This document shows, in pieces, positions 62,948-64,000 of a DNA stretch of 64,000 nt. Positions within the stretch are counted from its first letter, which is position 1; each line of letters opens with the position of its first letter. Position numbers and translations under genes: made by a program. The stretch is from Branchinecta lynchi (Eukaryota > Arthropoda > Branchiopoda > Anostraca > Branchinectidae): positions 25,287,252-25,351,251 of the forward strand of contig JAKZAP010000004.1 of NCBI GenBank assembly GCA_023053575.1. The letters run 5' to 3'. Below the pieces are notes generated by a model. It saw only the letters and a program-made list of their open reading frames with translations, did not search any database and had not been told where the DNA came from.

Positions 62948-63840
62948 GTCTGTTAGCAGGGAATGACCCCTGTAGATACATACTACTAAGGGGTTACCCT
63001 TTGTAGTAGTTTTAGGAGAATATATTTGCGTCGAAATGCGAACTTTAAGCTAATTCAATAACTTAACTGAATAATGAAAGCAGGAAATAGAGGCTCAGTT
63101 CTTCATATTCCGGTACGCTGATCGATCTTCATTTTAGGCAATCAATCACAACAGTGCTCCCACCTAAAAACAGGGCCGTTTGCTTCCGTTCAACAAAACT
63201 ATACCATCTCCTCTTCACGAAGACTGTGGACTCACTGCGTTAACGACCTTCCTCGATTCGAAGTTATAGATACTTAGGAATCCAAGAAATTTTACCAGCT
63301 GAATCCCGAGATCCCCTTCCTCATTACCATAGTTAGATCGTAAACTTGTTTTCAACAGACGCCTTAATTTGTACGTTGGAGCGTTCGACGGGTTCTTCCA
63401 AACAGGAGTGCCTCGGGGAGTCCCCCCCCCCCCCATTAGAGTATTTCACAGGCGGAATTCAAAATAACGGGCACCCGGAACCATAATCAAGAGTAAAGAA
63501 ACACTGTTTCGACAGTGTTTTTCAAATCCCAAGTTTGTTTTATCGAAGTCTTGGTTTGATGGAACTTCCGGAGGGGGGAGTTGCCCCGCAACGCAATTGA
63601 ACGCTGGAAGCTCTGAAATATCCACCAGAAAAGTTATAAAAAAGGAAGTGAACTAACTAATCACTGAAGTTTTTCGTAGTGCAGACATGGTGTATCACTG
63701 CCATCGACTAGGACGTGGTTGGGGGGAAAACATCCTAAGCTTCCTATGCTTTAATCCCGACCTCTTTAGGTACCCATTTAAACCTTTTCCGTCTGCGACT
63801 AGTTTTACAGAACTGCCAAACTGATACCAATCAACTGTCG
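62948..63840. other. No gene seen; poly-C at 63422
   Basis: Upstream flank of the last visible PSD exon. Scanned on the minus strand for the missing Sec7 exon without success. Confidence 0.4.
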
Positions 63841-63844
63841 AGCG

Positions 63845-63937
63845 TCTCGGCGAGGATTCGAACCCATGTCCCACACCTGTCATAGACCAATGTCGAACAG
63901 CTTAACCACACGGCAATCGAGGGCTCCAAAGAACTTC
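63845..63937 (-). pseudogene. tRNA-like sequence, Ser/Leu-like A box
   Basis: Minus strand: GGAGCCCTCGATTGCCGTGT and GGTTAAGC (A-box region), then GGGTTCGAATCCTC (perfect B box). The 3' acceptor does not pair with GGAGCCC, so this is a tRNA pseudogene or the head of a tRNA-derived SINE. Confidence 0.5.
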
Positions 63938-64000
63938 AGCTTCAACAGGACTATCATAGATTACTTTAGTTCTGCTCTCACAAATTGGACGCTCAGTTGA

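Overview
The window is animal nuclear DNA, probably from an invertebrate with a large, transposon-rich genome. Split exons with GT-AG junctions, an animal-specific Arf-GEF gene, non-LTR retrotransposons, hAT- and Harbinger-like MITEs and an integrated Polinton-type element all point that way. I cannot name the species.

Positions 1 to about 8600 are the inside of an AT-rich Polinton/adintovirus-like element that runs off the left edge. On the minus strand are a hydrophobic, basic virion-like protein (open at the edge), a protein with two tail-fibre-like repeats, an FtsK/HerA-type packaging ATPase, and a protein-primed family B DNA polymerase broken by two one-base frameshifts. Three smaller genes follow: a membrane protein (+), an unknown 252 aa protein (-) and a 102 aa protein (+). 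Six of the seven start codons sit in the motif TAAATG, like a poxvirus late promoter. The divergent gap at 7.8-8.3 kb carries textbook heat-shock elements. Integrase and capsid genes, if present, lie left of position 1.

From 8.6 to 29.5 kb I see no convincing host gene. This stretch holds repeats, MITEs with clear target-site duplications (TSDs), a decayed LINE at 9.8-11.6 kb, and one apparently intact CR1/L2-like LINE at 21.2-25.6 kb. That LINE has ORF1 (PHD-like finger plus RRM-like) overlapping ORF2 (endonuclease plus reverse transcriptase) through TGATG.

From 29.5 kb to beyond 61.3 kb, on the minus strand, lies the 3' half of one host gene: the EFA6/PSD Arf6 exchange factor. Six exons join in phase and encode the second half of Sec7, the PH domain, the coiled coil and the C-terminus; the 5' exons are beyond the right edge. 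Its introns (1.8 to 10.7 kb) are packed with mobile DNA: LINE fragments (one split by two nested DNA transposons), hAT MITEs with poly-G cores, Harbinger-like pairs with 3-bp TSDs, TTAA-type elements, a hairpin family with 12-14 bp TSDs, and long elements with ~137-bp internal repeats. Runs of 9 or more G or C are strikingly common outside the Polinton.
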